Below, piece by piece: positions 46,965-56,092 of a DNA stretch of 64,000 nt (position 1 is the first letter of the stretch; each line of letters opens with the position of its first letter). The notes under the pieces are model-generated. The model was not told the origin of the DNA and ran no database searches. It was given only the letters and a program-made list of their open reading frames with translations. The stretch is from Alteromonas hispanica (GTDB lineage: Bacteria > Pseudomonadota > Gammaproteobacteria > Enterobacterales > Alteromonadaceae). The position numbers and the translations under genes were made by a program. The stretch spans positions 62,001-126,000 of the forward strand of contig NZ_JAAAWP010000005.1 of the NCBI RefSeq assembly GCF_010500915.1, given 5' to 3'.

Positions 46965-47891
46965 TTAACCTCGAGGGTGGTGGCTATGGATGAGCGTTTG
47001 TAATCGCTCAGTCGCCACATGGGTATAAATTTGTGTTGTTGATAAATCACTGTGCCCCAATAGCATTTGTACTACCCTGAGATCTGCACCGTGATTTAAC
47101 AAATGAGTTGCAAATGCATGGCGCAATGTATGGGGCGATAGATGCTGCTCTATACCAGCTTTTACAGCATAATATTTAATGCGATGCCAAAATGTTTGTC
47201 TTGTCATCTTTTGCCCACGCCGGCTTAAAAACACCACATCCGATTGTTTATTTGCCAAAATTGGTCTTGCAGTTTTGATGTAGGTGATGAGCCACTCAAT
47301 TGCTTCTTCACCTAGCGGTACTAGTCGCTCCTTATCACCCTTACCCACAACTCTTACTACACCTTGCTGCAAACTGATTTGATCCATGGTAAGCCCAATT
47401 AATTCGCTTACTCGAAGCCCAGTGGCATACAGCACTTCAAGCATGCTTTTATCACGACACTCGATGGGATCGTCAGTTAACGGTGCGGCCAACAAATCTT
47501 CTACCTGCTGCTCACTTAACGACGTCGGCAGTGCTTTTAACGTTTTAGGGTTAGAAAGTGTAGAAACCGGGCTATCTACTCTTATTTGTTTTGCAATCAG
47601 ATAAACAAAAAACGACCGTATGGCGCTCAGCGCGCGTTGGGTACTTCTACTAGACAGCCCTTTTTCATAGCGGTATGCGAGGTAATCTTGCAATTGTTCA
47701 GTGGTTAAAATAGATAGGTCTTTTACGCCCTGATTATTGGCATAAATCGCCAACTTATTTAAATCGGTTCGGTAGCTTTGCTGCGTGTGCTCCGATAGCC
47801 CCTTCTCCAACCAAAGCATTTCTATAAAACCGTCTATGTGAGACTGACTTGCAGCTGGTACGTAAGTGAGTTCACGGTTTTTGTTGGTCAT
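46965..47891 (-). CDS. xerD: Site-specific tyrosine recombinase XerD
   Basis: 308 residues. The catalytic set is Arg160, Lys184, His254, Arg257, His280 and Tyr289 (ATGLRVSEL, GKGDKERLVP, PHTLRHAFATHLLNHGADLRVVQMLLGHSDLSTTQIYTHV). It resolves chromosome dimers at dif with XerC and FtsK. It starts one base after the djlA stop codon and is upstream of dsbC-recJ, the typical XerD context. A stretch of about ten extra residues precedes the usual N-terminus. Confidence 0.96.
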   Translation of the reverse strand: MTNKNRELTYVPAASQSHIDGFIEMLWLEKGLSEHTQQSYRTDLNKLAIYANNQGVKDLSILTTEQLQDYLAYRYEKGLSSRSTQRALSAIRSFFVYLIAKQIRVDSPVSTLSNPKTLKALPTSLSEQQVEDLLAAPLTDDPIECRDKSMLEVLYATGLRVSELIGLTMDQISLQQGVVRVVGKGDKERLVPLGEEAIEWLITYIKTARPILANKQSDVVFLSRRGQKMTRQTFWHRIKYYAVKAGIEQHLSPHTLRHAFATHLLNHGADLRVVQMLLGHSDLSTTQIYTHVATERLQTLIHSHHPRG

Positions 47892-48755
47892 TTAAAAGCC
47901 ACGACGCTGTTTAATTAACTCATACGCTGATTGAATATCTTGCGCCTTCTTTTTTGCTATCTCCATGGCTTGCTCTGGCAACCCTTTTGAAACTAGTTTA
48001 TCTGGGTGATGCTCTGACATCCGTTTGCGATAAGCACGTTTAATCACTTTCTCATCATCGGATGCGTCAACACCGAGAATACGATAAGCATCGTCGAGGG
48101 TTTGCTGAGCAGAATAAGTCTGCTGCTGGTCTGAATGCTGGCGTTTGCGGTTACTGTTTGTCTGCCCTTGCTGACCTTGACGCTGACGGAAACGAATTTC
48201 GGCTTCATACATAGAGATTAAGTAGTCAAGGTCGCGACGCCTAAAACCTAGTGGCTTAGCCACTTTTTCTAAGACAGTATATTCTTCTTGCGACAATTGC
48301 CCGTCTGCAAATGCGGCTTGTATCAATATTTCTAAAAATACTTGCAGTATATCTCGTCTGCCATGACTGGCATCATAAAAGCCTTTAAGCATATCGTTGA
48401 GCGGAAAATCTCGTGCTTTGCCCTCTCTAAACGCATCTTGAGCCTCACGGCGGGCGTCGCCAGATAACTGCATATCGTCCATTAACGCAGTGGCAATCTG
48501 AATTTCTCTGTCAGTTACCTTCCCATCAGATTTGGCAAGGTGGCCTAACGCGCTAAAAAGACTATGAAAAAATATCGCCTGCTGCTTAAGAGAGTTCTTA
48601 TCACTGAAAAACCGCCCAAAACCACCCATGTGATTAAAATCTTGGCTGTACGCTTTATCAAAGAAATGACCAACCACAAGCCCTAATATCGCACCGGGAA
48701 TCTTTAAAAACATGAAACCGAAAAGGGCTCCGAGAACCTTACCCCAAAAAGACAT
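47892..48755 (-). CDS. djlA: Co-chaperone DjlA
   Basis: 287 residues. A membrane-embedded Gly-rich N-terminus (FGFMFLKIPGAILGLVVGHFF), a TerB-like central domain (about 55-190), a Gln/Asn-rich linker, and a C-terminal J domain with HHPDK. It stimulates DnaK. In E. coli djlA lies divergently next to lptD, as here. Confidence 0.94.
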   Translation of the reverse strand: MSFWGKVLGALFGFMFLKIPGAILGLVVGHFFDKAYSQDFNHMGGFGRFFSDKNSLKQQAIFFHSLFSALGHLAKSDGKVTDREIQIATALMDDMQLSGDARREAQDAFREGKARDFPLNDMLKGFYDASHGRRDILQVFLEILIQAAFADGQLSQEEYTVLEKVAKPLGFRRRDLDYLISMYEAEIRFRQRQGQQGQTNSNRKRQHSDQQQTYSAQQTLDDAYRILGVDASDDEKVIKRAYRKRMSEHHPDKLVSKGLPEQAMEIAKKKAQDIQSAYELIKQRRGF

Positions 48756-49173
48756 TAAATTTTTCTCTCCCGTAATGCAGCAAATGCAAGCGCTTATACC
48801 CTCGCTACTGCTCTAATTTGTCACCGTACAGTGGAATAACTATACCAAAGACCTACACACATTGAAGTAGTAATGTTTCGAGTGTTCTCAAGCCTATTGA
48901 GGTCACAACAGGGGTAAATGTCTAAATCAGCTCAAAATATCTACTATTTCGCTGTTTTTTTTGTCCAACGGTTGGTAATTGTTACAGAAGTGCTTAGAAT
49001 TGACCGGCTGTCGTCAATAAACAAATGTTGGTTGCCTCAAGCACAGGTTTGCCGCGTTTTTCAAACGTCTGAAGCCAACAGTTTTAACAACACGGCACCG
49101 AACTTAAAAAGACCTTTGGCGTCTTACACGGGGTTTAACACATCATATTATTTAACAGGCCGCCTTTTTACGC
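48756..49173. other. Divergent intergenic region djlA-lptD
   Basis: 418 bases holding the candidate sigma-E promoter of lptD (49100-49126). Open frames here, such as one at 48918-49349, overlap lptD in another frame and have no family features. The djlA promoter must lie in the left part but I cannot place it. Confidence 0.6.
49100..49126 (+). promoter_or_regulatory. Candidate sigma-E promoter of lptD
   Basis: GAACTT (49100-49105), exactly 16 bases, TCTTA (49122-49126). The -35 hexamer is perfect and the -10 differs from TCTGA at one position. It lies 47 bases before the lptD ATG. lptD (imp) is a known sigma-E target in E. coli. Confidence 0.6.
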
Positions 49174-51420
49174 ATGAAAAACACCTGCGCCTTGCTAGTT
49201 TGCGCGACACTTTTGCCTGTCGTCGCTTCCGCACAGGATACAACCGTATCTCAACCCGCTCCCGCTATAGATCCAATGGCGTTTTGTGGTGTAGAGCCCG
49301 TGGCGTTCAGCAGCAAACAACTGATGCAAAAAGGCCACATAAAAGTTGAAGCTAACCGCACTGAGATTATTGAGAATAAAGTTGCCCTGTTTTCTGGCAA
49401 CGTAGACATTACCTCAGACGCAGCAGTGATAAGTGCATCTCAAGCTCAAGTAAACAGCGGCGGTAAAGATTTAATAGCCAAAGGCGACGTTACCTATCAA
49501 GACGAATCCCTGAAAGTGCAAAGCGATACCGTTTCTTTGCGTTCTGAAGAAGAGCGTTTAGAGATGACAAACACAAAGTATCAACTCACTGGCTTTGTGG
49601 GACAAGGTGCTGCGAAAGATATCCTATTAGATACCAACACAGGTATTGTTCTAAAAGAGGTAAGCTTTACCACTTGCCCACAAGGTAGCGAAGACTGGTT
49701 AATTAGGGCTAGTGAAATCAGTTTAGAAAAAGGCACTGCGTGGGGCCAAGCCAAACACACCCGTTTCTATATTGCTGATGTGCCTGTTTTTTACCTGCCG
49801 TATTTTGCATTTCCTGTAAGTAATGAACGTCAAACAGGATTACTTTTTCCCGAGCTAACCAGCTCGAGTAGAACTGGGGTCGACTATACTCAGCCATTTT
49901 ATTGGAATATTGCCCCAAACTACGACATGACCATCTCACCAAGGTTAATGACTCGGCGAGGCTTACAACTCAATACCGAGTTTCGCTATTTAACCGAAAA
50001 AAGTGAGGGAATGGCTTATGTTGAATATCTTCCAAGCGACAGCGATATAAGCGGTAATCCAGACCGATATTTTTATCGTTTAGAGCATCAGGGCCTAATA
50101 GGCGAGAACTGGCTATTGAATATCGATTTCAACGGTCTAAGTGACGACAACTACCTTCTCGACCTTGGTTCAGACTATTACAGCCGCGCAGATACACATT
50201 TATATCGCAGCGTGGGGTTAAGTTATTATTCTGAGAATTTGTCAGTCAATGTACAGGTAAAAGACTTCGAAGTACTAGGCGACACCGCAGATAGCTACCG
50301 AGCAGTACCTCAAATAAAGCTCAACTATAACACTGCGCTAGGGCGCTATTTTGAGTTCAGCATTGATTCAGAGCTAGCCCACTTTGACAACACGTTAACA
50401 ACCGCCCCTACTGCCACTCGTTTTCACGTAGCGCCAACGCTCGCCTTGCCGCTACGTGCAGCATGGGGAGAAGTAGTAGCAGAGACAACACTATTTCAAA
50501 CCGTTTACCGCCAGGACAATGTAGCGGGAACCGAGCTTGAAGAGGACGTCGAGCGTAGCCTAGGCCAAGCAAGACTTTACGGCGCTTTATACTTTGAAAG
50601 AGATACTTCGTGGTTTGATGACGAGCTTTCGATGACTTTTGAACCAAAGGTACAGTATTTATACACCTCTTATGAAGATCAAACCGCTATCGGTCTATAC
50701 GATTCAACCGCACTACTTACAGATGTTGAAGGTCTTTTTCGGGGACAGGAATTTACCGGCCTTGACCGTATTAACGATAATAATCAAATCACTGTCGGCG
50801 CAACCACGCGAATGTTAGATAAAAACAATAGGGAACAATTTGTTCTAAGTGTGGGTCAGATATTTTATCTTGAAGATAATAAAGTAATAGCAGCAACTAA
50901 AGACCAAGATCGTTCAGCTTTAGCCGCCGAGTTAGATTGGCGTTTTGATCAAAACTGGTACTTTCACTCCGATGTACAAGTAACCACCGATACCGACAAG
51001 GTTGATTTAAGCAGTGTGGGCATCGAATATCGAAAAGATGCGTCTCGCTTTCTTCAACTCAGCCACCGGTATGTACGCAACTTAAGTGGTGAAACTATTG
51101 ATCAAATAGGTCTATCGGCGAGTTGGCCTATCGCTAAGAACTGGCAATGGGTTGGCAGAACTTATCGGGATCTTGAGAGAAATCGCAGTGTTGAAACCTA
51201 TGCAGGCATTCAATACGAGTCTTGCTGTTGGGCAGTGCGTCTTGTAGCACAGCGAACGCTCAACAACCGATTCAACGATAGCGGCGAACAAACCACTGAT
51301 GATTTCGATTCAGGGGTTTCACTACAGTTTATATTCAAAGGAATTGGCTCGATGGCGAGCCGAAGAAGCATGCTGGAAGACGGTATGTTTGGCTATCGAC
51401 AGCCTTATAGTTTAAATTAA
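49174..51420 (+). CDS. lptD: LPS-assembly outer-membrane protein LptD
   Basis: 748 residues. Signal peptide ending VVASA; an OstA-like N-terminal jellyroll domain (about 45-215); then a large C-terminal beta-barrel (about 220-740). The four cysteines needed for the two interdomain disulfides are present: Cys38, Cys168, Cys684 and Cys685 (QYESCCWAVRL). It inserts LPS into the outer leaflet with LptE. DsbC (46 kb) and SurA (next gene) are among the helpers needed for its folding. Shine-Dalgarno sequence weak. Confidence 0.96.
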   Translation: MKNTCALLVCATLLPVVASAQDTTVSQPAPAIDPMAFCGVEPVAFSSKQLMQKGHIKVEANRTEIIENKVALFSGNVDITSDAAVISASQAQVNSGGKDLIAKGDVTYQDESLKVQSDTVSLRSEEERLEMTNTKYQLTGFVGQGAAKDILLDTNTGIVLKEVSFTTCPQGSEDWLIRASEISLEKGTAWGQAKHTRFYIADVPVFYLPYFAFPVSNERQTGLLFPELTSSSRTGVDYTQPFYWNIAPNYDMTISPRLMTRRGLQLNTEFRYLTEKSEGMAYVEYLPSDSDISGNPDRYFYRLEHQGLIGENWLLNIDFNGLSDDNYLLDLGSDYYSRADTHLYRSVGLSYYSENLSVNVQVKDFEVLGDTADSYRAVPQIKLNYNTALGRYFEFSIDSELAHFDNTLTTAPTATRFHVAPTLALPLRAAWGEVVAETTLFQTVYRQDNVAGTELEEDVERSLGQARLYGALYFERDTSWFDDELSMTFEPKVQYLYTSYEDQTAIGLYDSTALLTDVEGLFRGQEFTGLDRINDNNQITVGATTRMLDKNNREQFVLSVGQIFYLEDNKVIAATKDQDRSALAAELDWRFDQNWYFHSDVQVTTDTDKVDLSSVGIEYRKDASRFLQLSHRYVRNLSGETIDQIGLSASWPIAKNWQWVGRTYRDLERNRSVETYAGIQYESCCWAVRLVAQRTLNNRFNDSGEQTTDDFDSGVSLQFIFKGIGSMASRRSMLEDGMFGYRQPYSLN

Positions 51421-51480
51421 CCCGTAATTACGCATACAAAAGTGTGTGTTAATGCAATTAACCAATAATAAAGAGTGTGT

Positions 51481-52764
51481 ATGAAGTTCATTATCCGTGC
51501 ATTGATGTTAGGTGCAATACTCTCATTTAGCAGTGTGGCACAAGAGGTCATGCTTGATCGCGTTGCCGTGATCGTAGACCAAGGGGTGATACTAGAAAGC
51601 GAAATTAACGCACTAGTAAAAGAAGTTAAGCGTAATGCTGAGGCGAATAATCAAGAGCTACCGTCAGATCGGGCGCTGAGAACGCAGGCTATTGAGCGTT
51701 TAATTACAAAAAATCTTCAGCTTCAAATGGCTGAGCGTATGGGTATTCAAATAAGTGACCCTCAACTAGAGCAAACCATTGGCAACATTGCTGCCAATCA
51801 AAACGCCACGATGGAGCAGCTTCGAGCTTCGCTTATTGCAGAAGGCATCTCCTACGATGACTATCGTGAAGATATCCGTGAAGAAATTATTATGGGCGAA
51901 GTAAGACGCGCCAATGTGCGCCGTCGTGTATACATAACCCCACAAGAAATTGACACGTTAATGGGCTTAATTGAACAGCAAGGTGCAGAACAAGCTGAAT
52001 ATCGTTTAGGCCACATTCTTATTGGTTTCCCTGCCGATCCAACAGATGAAGATATCCAGGCAGCTCGTGAAAGAGCAGATAAAGTTATCTCACTATTGGA
52101 GTCTGGCTCAGATTTCACCAAAATTGCTATCGCATCATCGTCGGGTAATGAAGCCCTTGAAGGTGGTGATATGGGCTGGCTAAACATCAACGCTATGCCT
52201 ACACTTTTTGCCGAAGCGGTGCAAAATAAAGATGTCGACTCTCTAGTAGGCCCAATACGCAGTGGCGCTGGTTTTCATATTCTTAAAGTAATCGATACCC
52301 GCGGTATTGAAAAAGTGACGGTGCAAGAAGTGAAATCCCGTCATATTCTTGTTAAGCCCTCAATTATTTTAAGTGAAGACAAGGCAAAGGCCATGCTTGC
52401 TGGTTTTAAAGAAGATGTAAAAGCTGGCGAAGCTGACTTTGAAGAGTTGGCTAAAGAATATTCTGAAGATCCTGGCTCTGCACTGCGCGGTGGCGATCTT
52501 GGATGGTCTAACCCAGATAATTATGTGCCAGCATTTAAAGACGCGTTAGCGCAGTTAGAACCAGGTGAGTTTAGTGAGCCGGTTCGCTCTGTGCACGGTT
52601 GGCACTTAATTCAGCTTATCGACCGCCGTGTGGATGATGCAACAGATAAACGCAAAGAAGAAAAAGCATACCAGCTGATCTTTAACAGGAAGTTTGCAGA
52701 AGAAACAGAAAACTGGCTTCGTGAAATGCGTGATGCAGCGTATGTTGAAGTTATTGAGTCCTAA
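51481..52764 (+). CDS. surA: Periplasmic chaperone/prolyl isomerase SurA
   Basis: 427 residues. Signal peptide ending SSVAQ; SurA N-terminal helical domain (LDRVAVIVDQGVILESEINALV...AIERLITKNLQLQMAERMGI); two parvulin domains (about 170-270 and 280-380) with GGDMGWL and GGDLGWS. It escorts outer-membrane proteins, including LptD, to BAM. The ATG at 51481 is two codons after a GTG also in frame. Confidence 0.95.
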   Translation: MKFIIRALMLGAILSFSSVAQEVMLDRVAVIVDQGVILESEINALVKEVKRNAEANNQELPSDRALRTQAIERLITKNLQLQMAERMGIQISDPQLEQTIGNIAANQNATMEQLRASLIAEGISYDDYREDIREEIIMGEVRRANVRRRVYITPQEIDTLMGLIEQQGAEQAEYRLGHILIGFPADPTDEDIQAARERADKVISLLESGSDFTKIAIASSSGNEALEGGDMGWLNINAMPTLFAEAVQNKDVDSLVGPIRSGAGFHILKVIDTRGIEKVTVQEVKSRHILVKPSIILSEDKAKAMLAGFKEDVKAGEADFEELAKEYSEDPGSALRGGDLGWSNPDNYVPAFKDALAQLEPGEFSEPVRSVHGWHLIQLIDRRVDDATDKRKEEKAYQLIFNRKFAEETENWLREMRDAAYVEVIES

Positions 52765-52779
52765 AACTATAAGTCATTC

Positions 52780-53766
52780 ATGAGCAGACCAATTAAAATA
52801 GCAGTAACGCCGGGAGAGCCGGCGGGCATCGGGCCAGATTTGATCATCAAACTGGCTCAGGAGGCATGGCAAGCGCAGCTTGTCGTGTTCGCCGACAGCG
52901 ATATGCTAATGGCACGAGCCAAAGATTTAGACCTTCCGTTAACGCTTATTGACTACGACCCGGCTATTGAGGACATTCAAGCGCCGGGTTCACTGTTTAT
53001 CAAACATATTAGTAAATCAGCAGATGTAGTGGCTGGAACCCTTGACAGTGAAAACGGGCTTTACGTAGTAGAGACACTTCGCGAAGCATGCCAAGCCAAC
53101 ATAGACGGTGACTTTGATGCTGTGGTAACTGGTCCAGTGCACAAGGGTATTATTAACCAAGCGGGCGTTTCATTTAGCGGCCACACAGAGTTTTTTGCCT
53201 ATCAATCAAATACCATTGATGTTGTGATGTTACTGGCAACAGAGGGGCTAAATGTGGCGCTGGCTACCACGCATATTCCATTGGAATATGTTGCCAAGGC
53301 AATCACCGGCACACGCCTTCATAAAGTCATTCATATTATTCACACAGATTTGAAACTGAAATTTGGAATTAAAAAGCCAAGAATTTACGTTTGTGGGCTT
53401 AATCCCCACGCCGGAGAAGACGGCCATATTGGCACTGAAGAAATTAATACCATAACACCGGCACTCAACGAACTTCGTGAAGAAGGCCTCGATATTATTG
53501 GTCCCCTTCCTGCAGACACTATTTTTCAGCCTAAATATCTTGAAGATGCTGACGTAGTATTAGCCATGTATCACGATCAAGGCTTGCCTGTGTTAAAGTA
53601 TAAAGGGTTCGGCGCATCGGTAAACATAACGTTAGGTTTACCTTTCATCCGTACGTCTGTTGACCACGGTACTGCTCTCGATTTAGCAGGAACAGGCAAC
53701 GCAGACGCCGGCAGTTTCAGAAAAGCATTGGAAAAAGCCATTGAGCTTGCGCAGCATCAACAATGA
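52780..53766 (+). CDS. pdxA: 4-hydroxythreonine-4-phosphate dehydrogenase
   Basis: 328 residues. [49 protein letters not shown] and [12 protein letters not shown] place the three metal-binding histidines. It makes the amine precursor that PdxJ uses in vitamin B6 synthesis. It starts 15 bases after surA and overlaps rsmA (ATGA). Confidence 0.97.
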   Translation: MSRPIKIAVTPGEPAGIGPDLIIKLAQEAWQAQLVVFADSDMLMARAKDLDLPLTLIDYDPAIEDIQAPGSLFIKHISKSADVVAGTLDSENGLYVVETLREACQANIDGDFDAVVTGPVHKGIINQAGVSFSGHTEFFAYQSNTIDVVMLLATEGLNVALATTHIPLEYVAKAITGTRLHKVIHIIHTDLKLKFGIKKPRIYVCGLNPHAGEDGHIGTEEINTITPALNELREEGLDIIGPLPADTIFQPKYLEDADVVLAMYHDQGLPVLKYKGFGASVNITLGLPFIRTSVDHGTALDLAGTGNADAGSFRKALEKAIELAQHQQ

Positions 53767-54590
53767 GTAAAACACATTTAGGCCATACGGCACGAAAACG
53801 CTTTGGGCAAAACTTTCTACACGACGATTATGTCATCGGGAAAATTGTAGCGGCAATTGGGCCTAAAAGCGGACAGAACTTAGTAGAAATTGGTCCAGGT
53901 TTAGGCGCATTAACTGATCCAGTTTGCGATGAAGTTGATCGACTTACCGTAATTGAGCTAGACCGCGACCTAGCCAAACGACTGCGCCACCACCCGTTTA
54001 ACGGTGAAAAACTCAACGTTATCGAACAAGACGCGATGACGATGGACTTCACTGCGCTTGCCAAAGAGATGCCCGATTGTGATGGCAAGCTTCGCGTTTT
54101 CGGAAACTTACCCTACAACATATCTACACCTTTAATGTTCCATCTATTTGATCACGCATCTAGCATTGAAGATATGCACTTTATGCTTCAAAAAGAAGTA
54201 GTGAACAGGCTTGCCGCGGGCCCTGGCTCAAAGAGCTATGGCAGACTTTCGGTAATGGCGCAATACTACTGCCACGTTATCCCTGTATTAAATGTGCCTC
54301 CTGGTGCATTTAAGCCACCTCCAAAAGTAGATTCGGCAGTAGTAAAACTCGTTCCCCATAGCGTTCCTCCTGTGCAGGTAGAGTCGTTAAGCACACTTGA
54401 AAGAGTATGCGCTCAGGCCTTTAATCAGCGCAGAAAAACAATTCGAAACTCTCTGAAAGATTGTTTGGATGAGGAAGAAATCAGTGCGCTTGGTCTCGAC
54501 CCCAAGTGTCGAGCAGAGACACTTTCTTTGACTGATTTTGCTACTTTAGCCAATGCGGTCTCAAACAAAGAATATAACCAAGAGTCTTAG
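53763..54590 (+). CDS. rsmA: 16S rRNA (adenine-1518/1519-N6,N6)-dimethyltransferase
   Basis: 275 residues. [10 protein letters not shown] at the start, [13 protein letters not shown] for [18 protein letters not shown] as the catalytic NLPY motif, and [11 protein letters not shown] near the C-terminus. Also known as KsgA. Loss gives kasugamycin resistance. Confidence 0.97.
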   Translation: MSKTHLGHTARKRFGQNFLHDDYVIGKIVAAIGPKSGQNLVEIGPGLGALTDPVCDEVDRLTVIELDRDLAKRLRHHPFNGEKLNVIEQDAMTMDFTALAKEMPDCDGKLRVFGNLPYNISTPLMFHLFDHASSIEDMHFMLQKEVVNRLAAGPGSKSYGRLSVMAQYYCHVIPVLNVPPGAFKPPPKVDSAVVKLVPHSVPPVQVESLSTLERVCAQAFNQRRKTIRNSLKDCLDEEEISALGLDPKCRAETLSLTDFATLANAVSNKEYNQES

Positions 54591-54599
54591 TTTCTTTTT

Positions 54600-54974
54600 A
54601 TGCATGAATTAGACATTCAAGTGCGAGTGAAAACTCGCCACTTGCCCGAGCATCTACCCTCAGATTCAGAGCAATTCGCATTTGCTTATCATATTACTAT
54701 CAAAAATGAGAGTAACGAGACCGTGCAGCTAATTAATCGCTACTGGCGAATTACTGATGCCAACGGAAAGACATCGGAAGTTCAAGGTGCCGGTGTCGTA
54801 GGAAAGCAGCCGATACTAAAAGCAAGTGAGAGTTTTGAGTACACCAGCGGTGCCGTCATTGACACGCCCGTTGGTAATATGGAAGGCTACTACGAAATGG
54901 AACGAGAGAATGGCGAACGATTCAAAGTACCTATTGACGTGTTTCGACTTGCTGTTCCCCATATACTTCACTAA
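54600..54974 (+). CDS. apaG: ApaG domain protein
   Basis: 124 residues, the FN3-like ApaG fold: YHITIKNESNETVQLINRYWRITDANGKTSEVQGAGVVGKQP and YTSGAVIDTPVGNMEGYYEM. Exact role unsettled. In the conserved rsmA-apaG-apaH order. No clear Shine-Dalgarno sequence. Confidence 0.95.
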   Translation: MHELDIQVRVKTRHLPEHLPSDSEQFAFAYHITIKNESNETVQLINRYWRITDANGKTSEVQGAGVVGKQPILKASESFEYTSGAVIDTPVGNMEGYYEMERENGERFKVPIDVFRLAVPHILH

Positions 54975-54983
54975 AGGCCAATA

Positions 54984-55799
54984 ATGTCTAAAGGCAACAC
55001 CTATGTCATTGGGGACATACAAGGCTGTTATAACGGCTTAAGACAAATTCTCGACAAAGCAAATTTTGACCCTGCGCAGGATAAACTCTATGCGGTGGGT
55101 GACTTAGTAGCGCGTGGTGAAGACTCATTAAGCACGCTGCGCTTTCTTAAGTCTCTTGGTAAAAGCTTCTCAAGCGTTCTTGGCAATCACGACCTTCATT
55201 TTTTGGCAACGCTTAACGGTATCCATAAACCCAAAAAAGCAGATAACCTAGAGCCGTTATTAAACGCAAATGATGTGCATGAGTTAGAGACTTGGTTACG
55301 CCAGTTTCCACTTGCTCTTCGATTAAACAAGAAAACCCTTATCGTACATGCAGGCCTCTACCCCTTGTGGTCACTCAAAGATGTAGTGGCGTTAAGCGAT
55401 GAAGTGTCGGACATTTTAAAAGGGCCAGACTACGTTGCGTTTTTAGACACTATGTATGGCAATACACCAGTAAAATGGAATTCAAACCTCAGCGAAGAAG
55501 AACGACGCAGATTTACCGTCAATGCTTGCACACGAATGCGATTTGTATCGCAAGATGGTGAACTTAACTTTGAAAACAAATCACACCCCGACAGCGCGAC
55601 AGATGAAATAAAGCCTTGGTTTGAGGTAAGTAATAGTAAACTAAAACCCAAACACCGCGTTATTTTTGGTCATTGGGCTGCGCTTGCCGGAGAAACTGAC
55701 TCATCACAGTTTATTGGCCTCGATACCGGATACGTTTGGGGGCAAACCCTGACCCTTCTCAACGACACCACCGGCGAGTTGATCACACTTTCTGCCTGA
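54984..55799 (+). CDS. apaH: Symmetrical bis(5'-nucleosyl)-tetraphosphatase
   Basis: 271 residues. Calcineurin-like phosphoesterase motifs: GDIQGCYNGL, GDLVARGEDSL, LGNHDLHFLA, and HAGLYP. It cleaves Ap4A to two ADP and also acts as an Np4 decapping enzyme. Last gene of lptD-surA-pdxA-rsmA-apaG-apaH. Confidence 0.97.
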   Translation: MSKGNTYVIGDIQGCYNGLRQILDKANFDPAQDKLYAVGDLVARGEDSLSTLRFLKSLGKSFSSVLGNHDLHFLATLNGIHKPKKADNLEPLLNANDVHELETWLRQFPLALRLNKKTLIVHAGLYPLWSLKDVVALSDEVSDILKGPDYVAFLDTMYGNTPVKWNSNLSEEERRRFTVNACTRMRFVSQDGELNFENKSHPDSATDEIKPWFEVSNSKLKPKHRVIFGHWAALAGETDSSQFIGLDTGYVWGQTLTLLNDTTGELITLSA

Positions 55800-55836
55800 A
55801 CATTGCGGACCCCACTGGTATGACCAGAAAAATAAA

Positions 55837-55868
55837 TTAATGTTTTCTCCAATACGGGTAAACATTAA
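55837..55868. other. Perfect nine-base inverted repeat downstream of apaH
   Basis: TTAATGTTT and AAACATTAA flank 14 bases. It is 37 bases beyond the apaH stop codon and has no T run, so it is either a non-standard transcript end or a protein-binding site. Confidence 0.5.
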
Positions 55869-55994
55869 GTAATTGTAGTCGATACATTTATTTGAAAGCG
55901 ACGGGATAAAACCGAGATTAGAATGCACTGCAAGCTATGCTACCTCTAAAACAATGAGGTATATTTTGTGCGGTTTGCGAGGTAATATTGCAAG

Positions 55995-56021
55995 TTACTG
56001 ACGGTTTATCTTGGCCGCTAA
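55995..56021 (+). promoter_or_regulatory. Candidate sigma-28 (FliA) promoter of the chemoreceptor gene
   Basis: GCCGCTAA (56014-56021) matches the sigma-28 -10 consensus GCCGATAA at seven of eight positions. Exactly 15 bases upstream is TTAC, which shares only half of the TAAA -35. It lies 72 bases before the ATG. FliA control of chemoreceptors is established in relatives; this site is an inference. Confidence 0.4.
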
Positions 56022-56092
56022 AAACGTACGTGAAGGCCAACAAATCCTAATATCGTGGAAATAAAAACTAAAACACTCATCCAGGAGTTCCG

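Noticed and set aside
46965..47891. Tyrosine recombinase as evidence for an integrated element
   Set aside because: It is XerD in its usual djlA-xerD-dsbC-recJ context, not a phage or integron integrase.
48918..49349. 143-codon open frame on the plus strand before and into lptD
   Set aside because: It overlaps lptD in another frame, has no family features and begins in the promoter region. The lptD signal peptide and cysteines make the other frame the real one.
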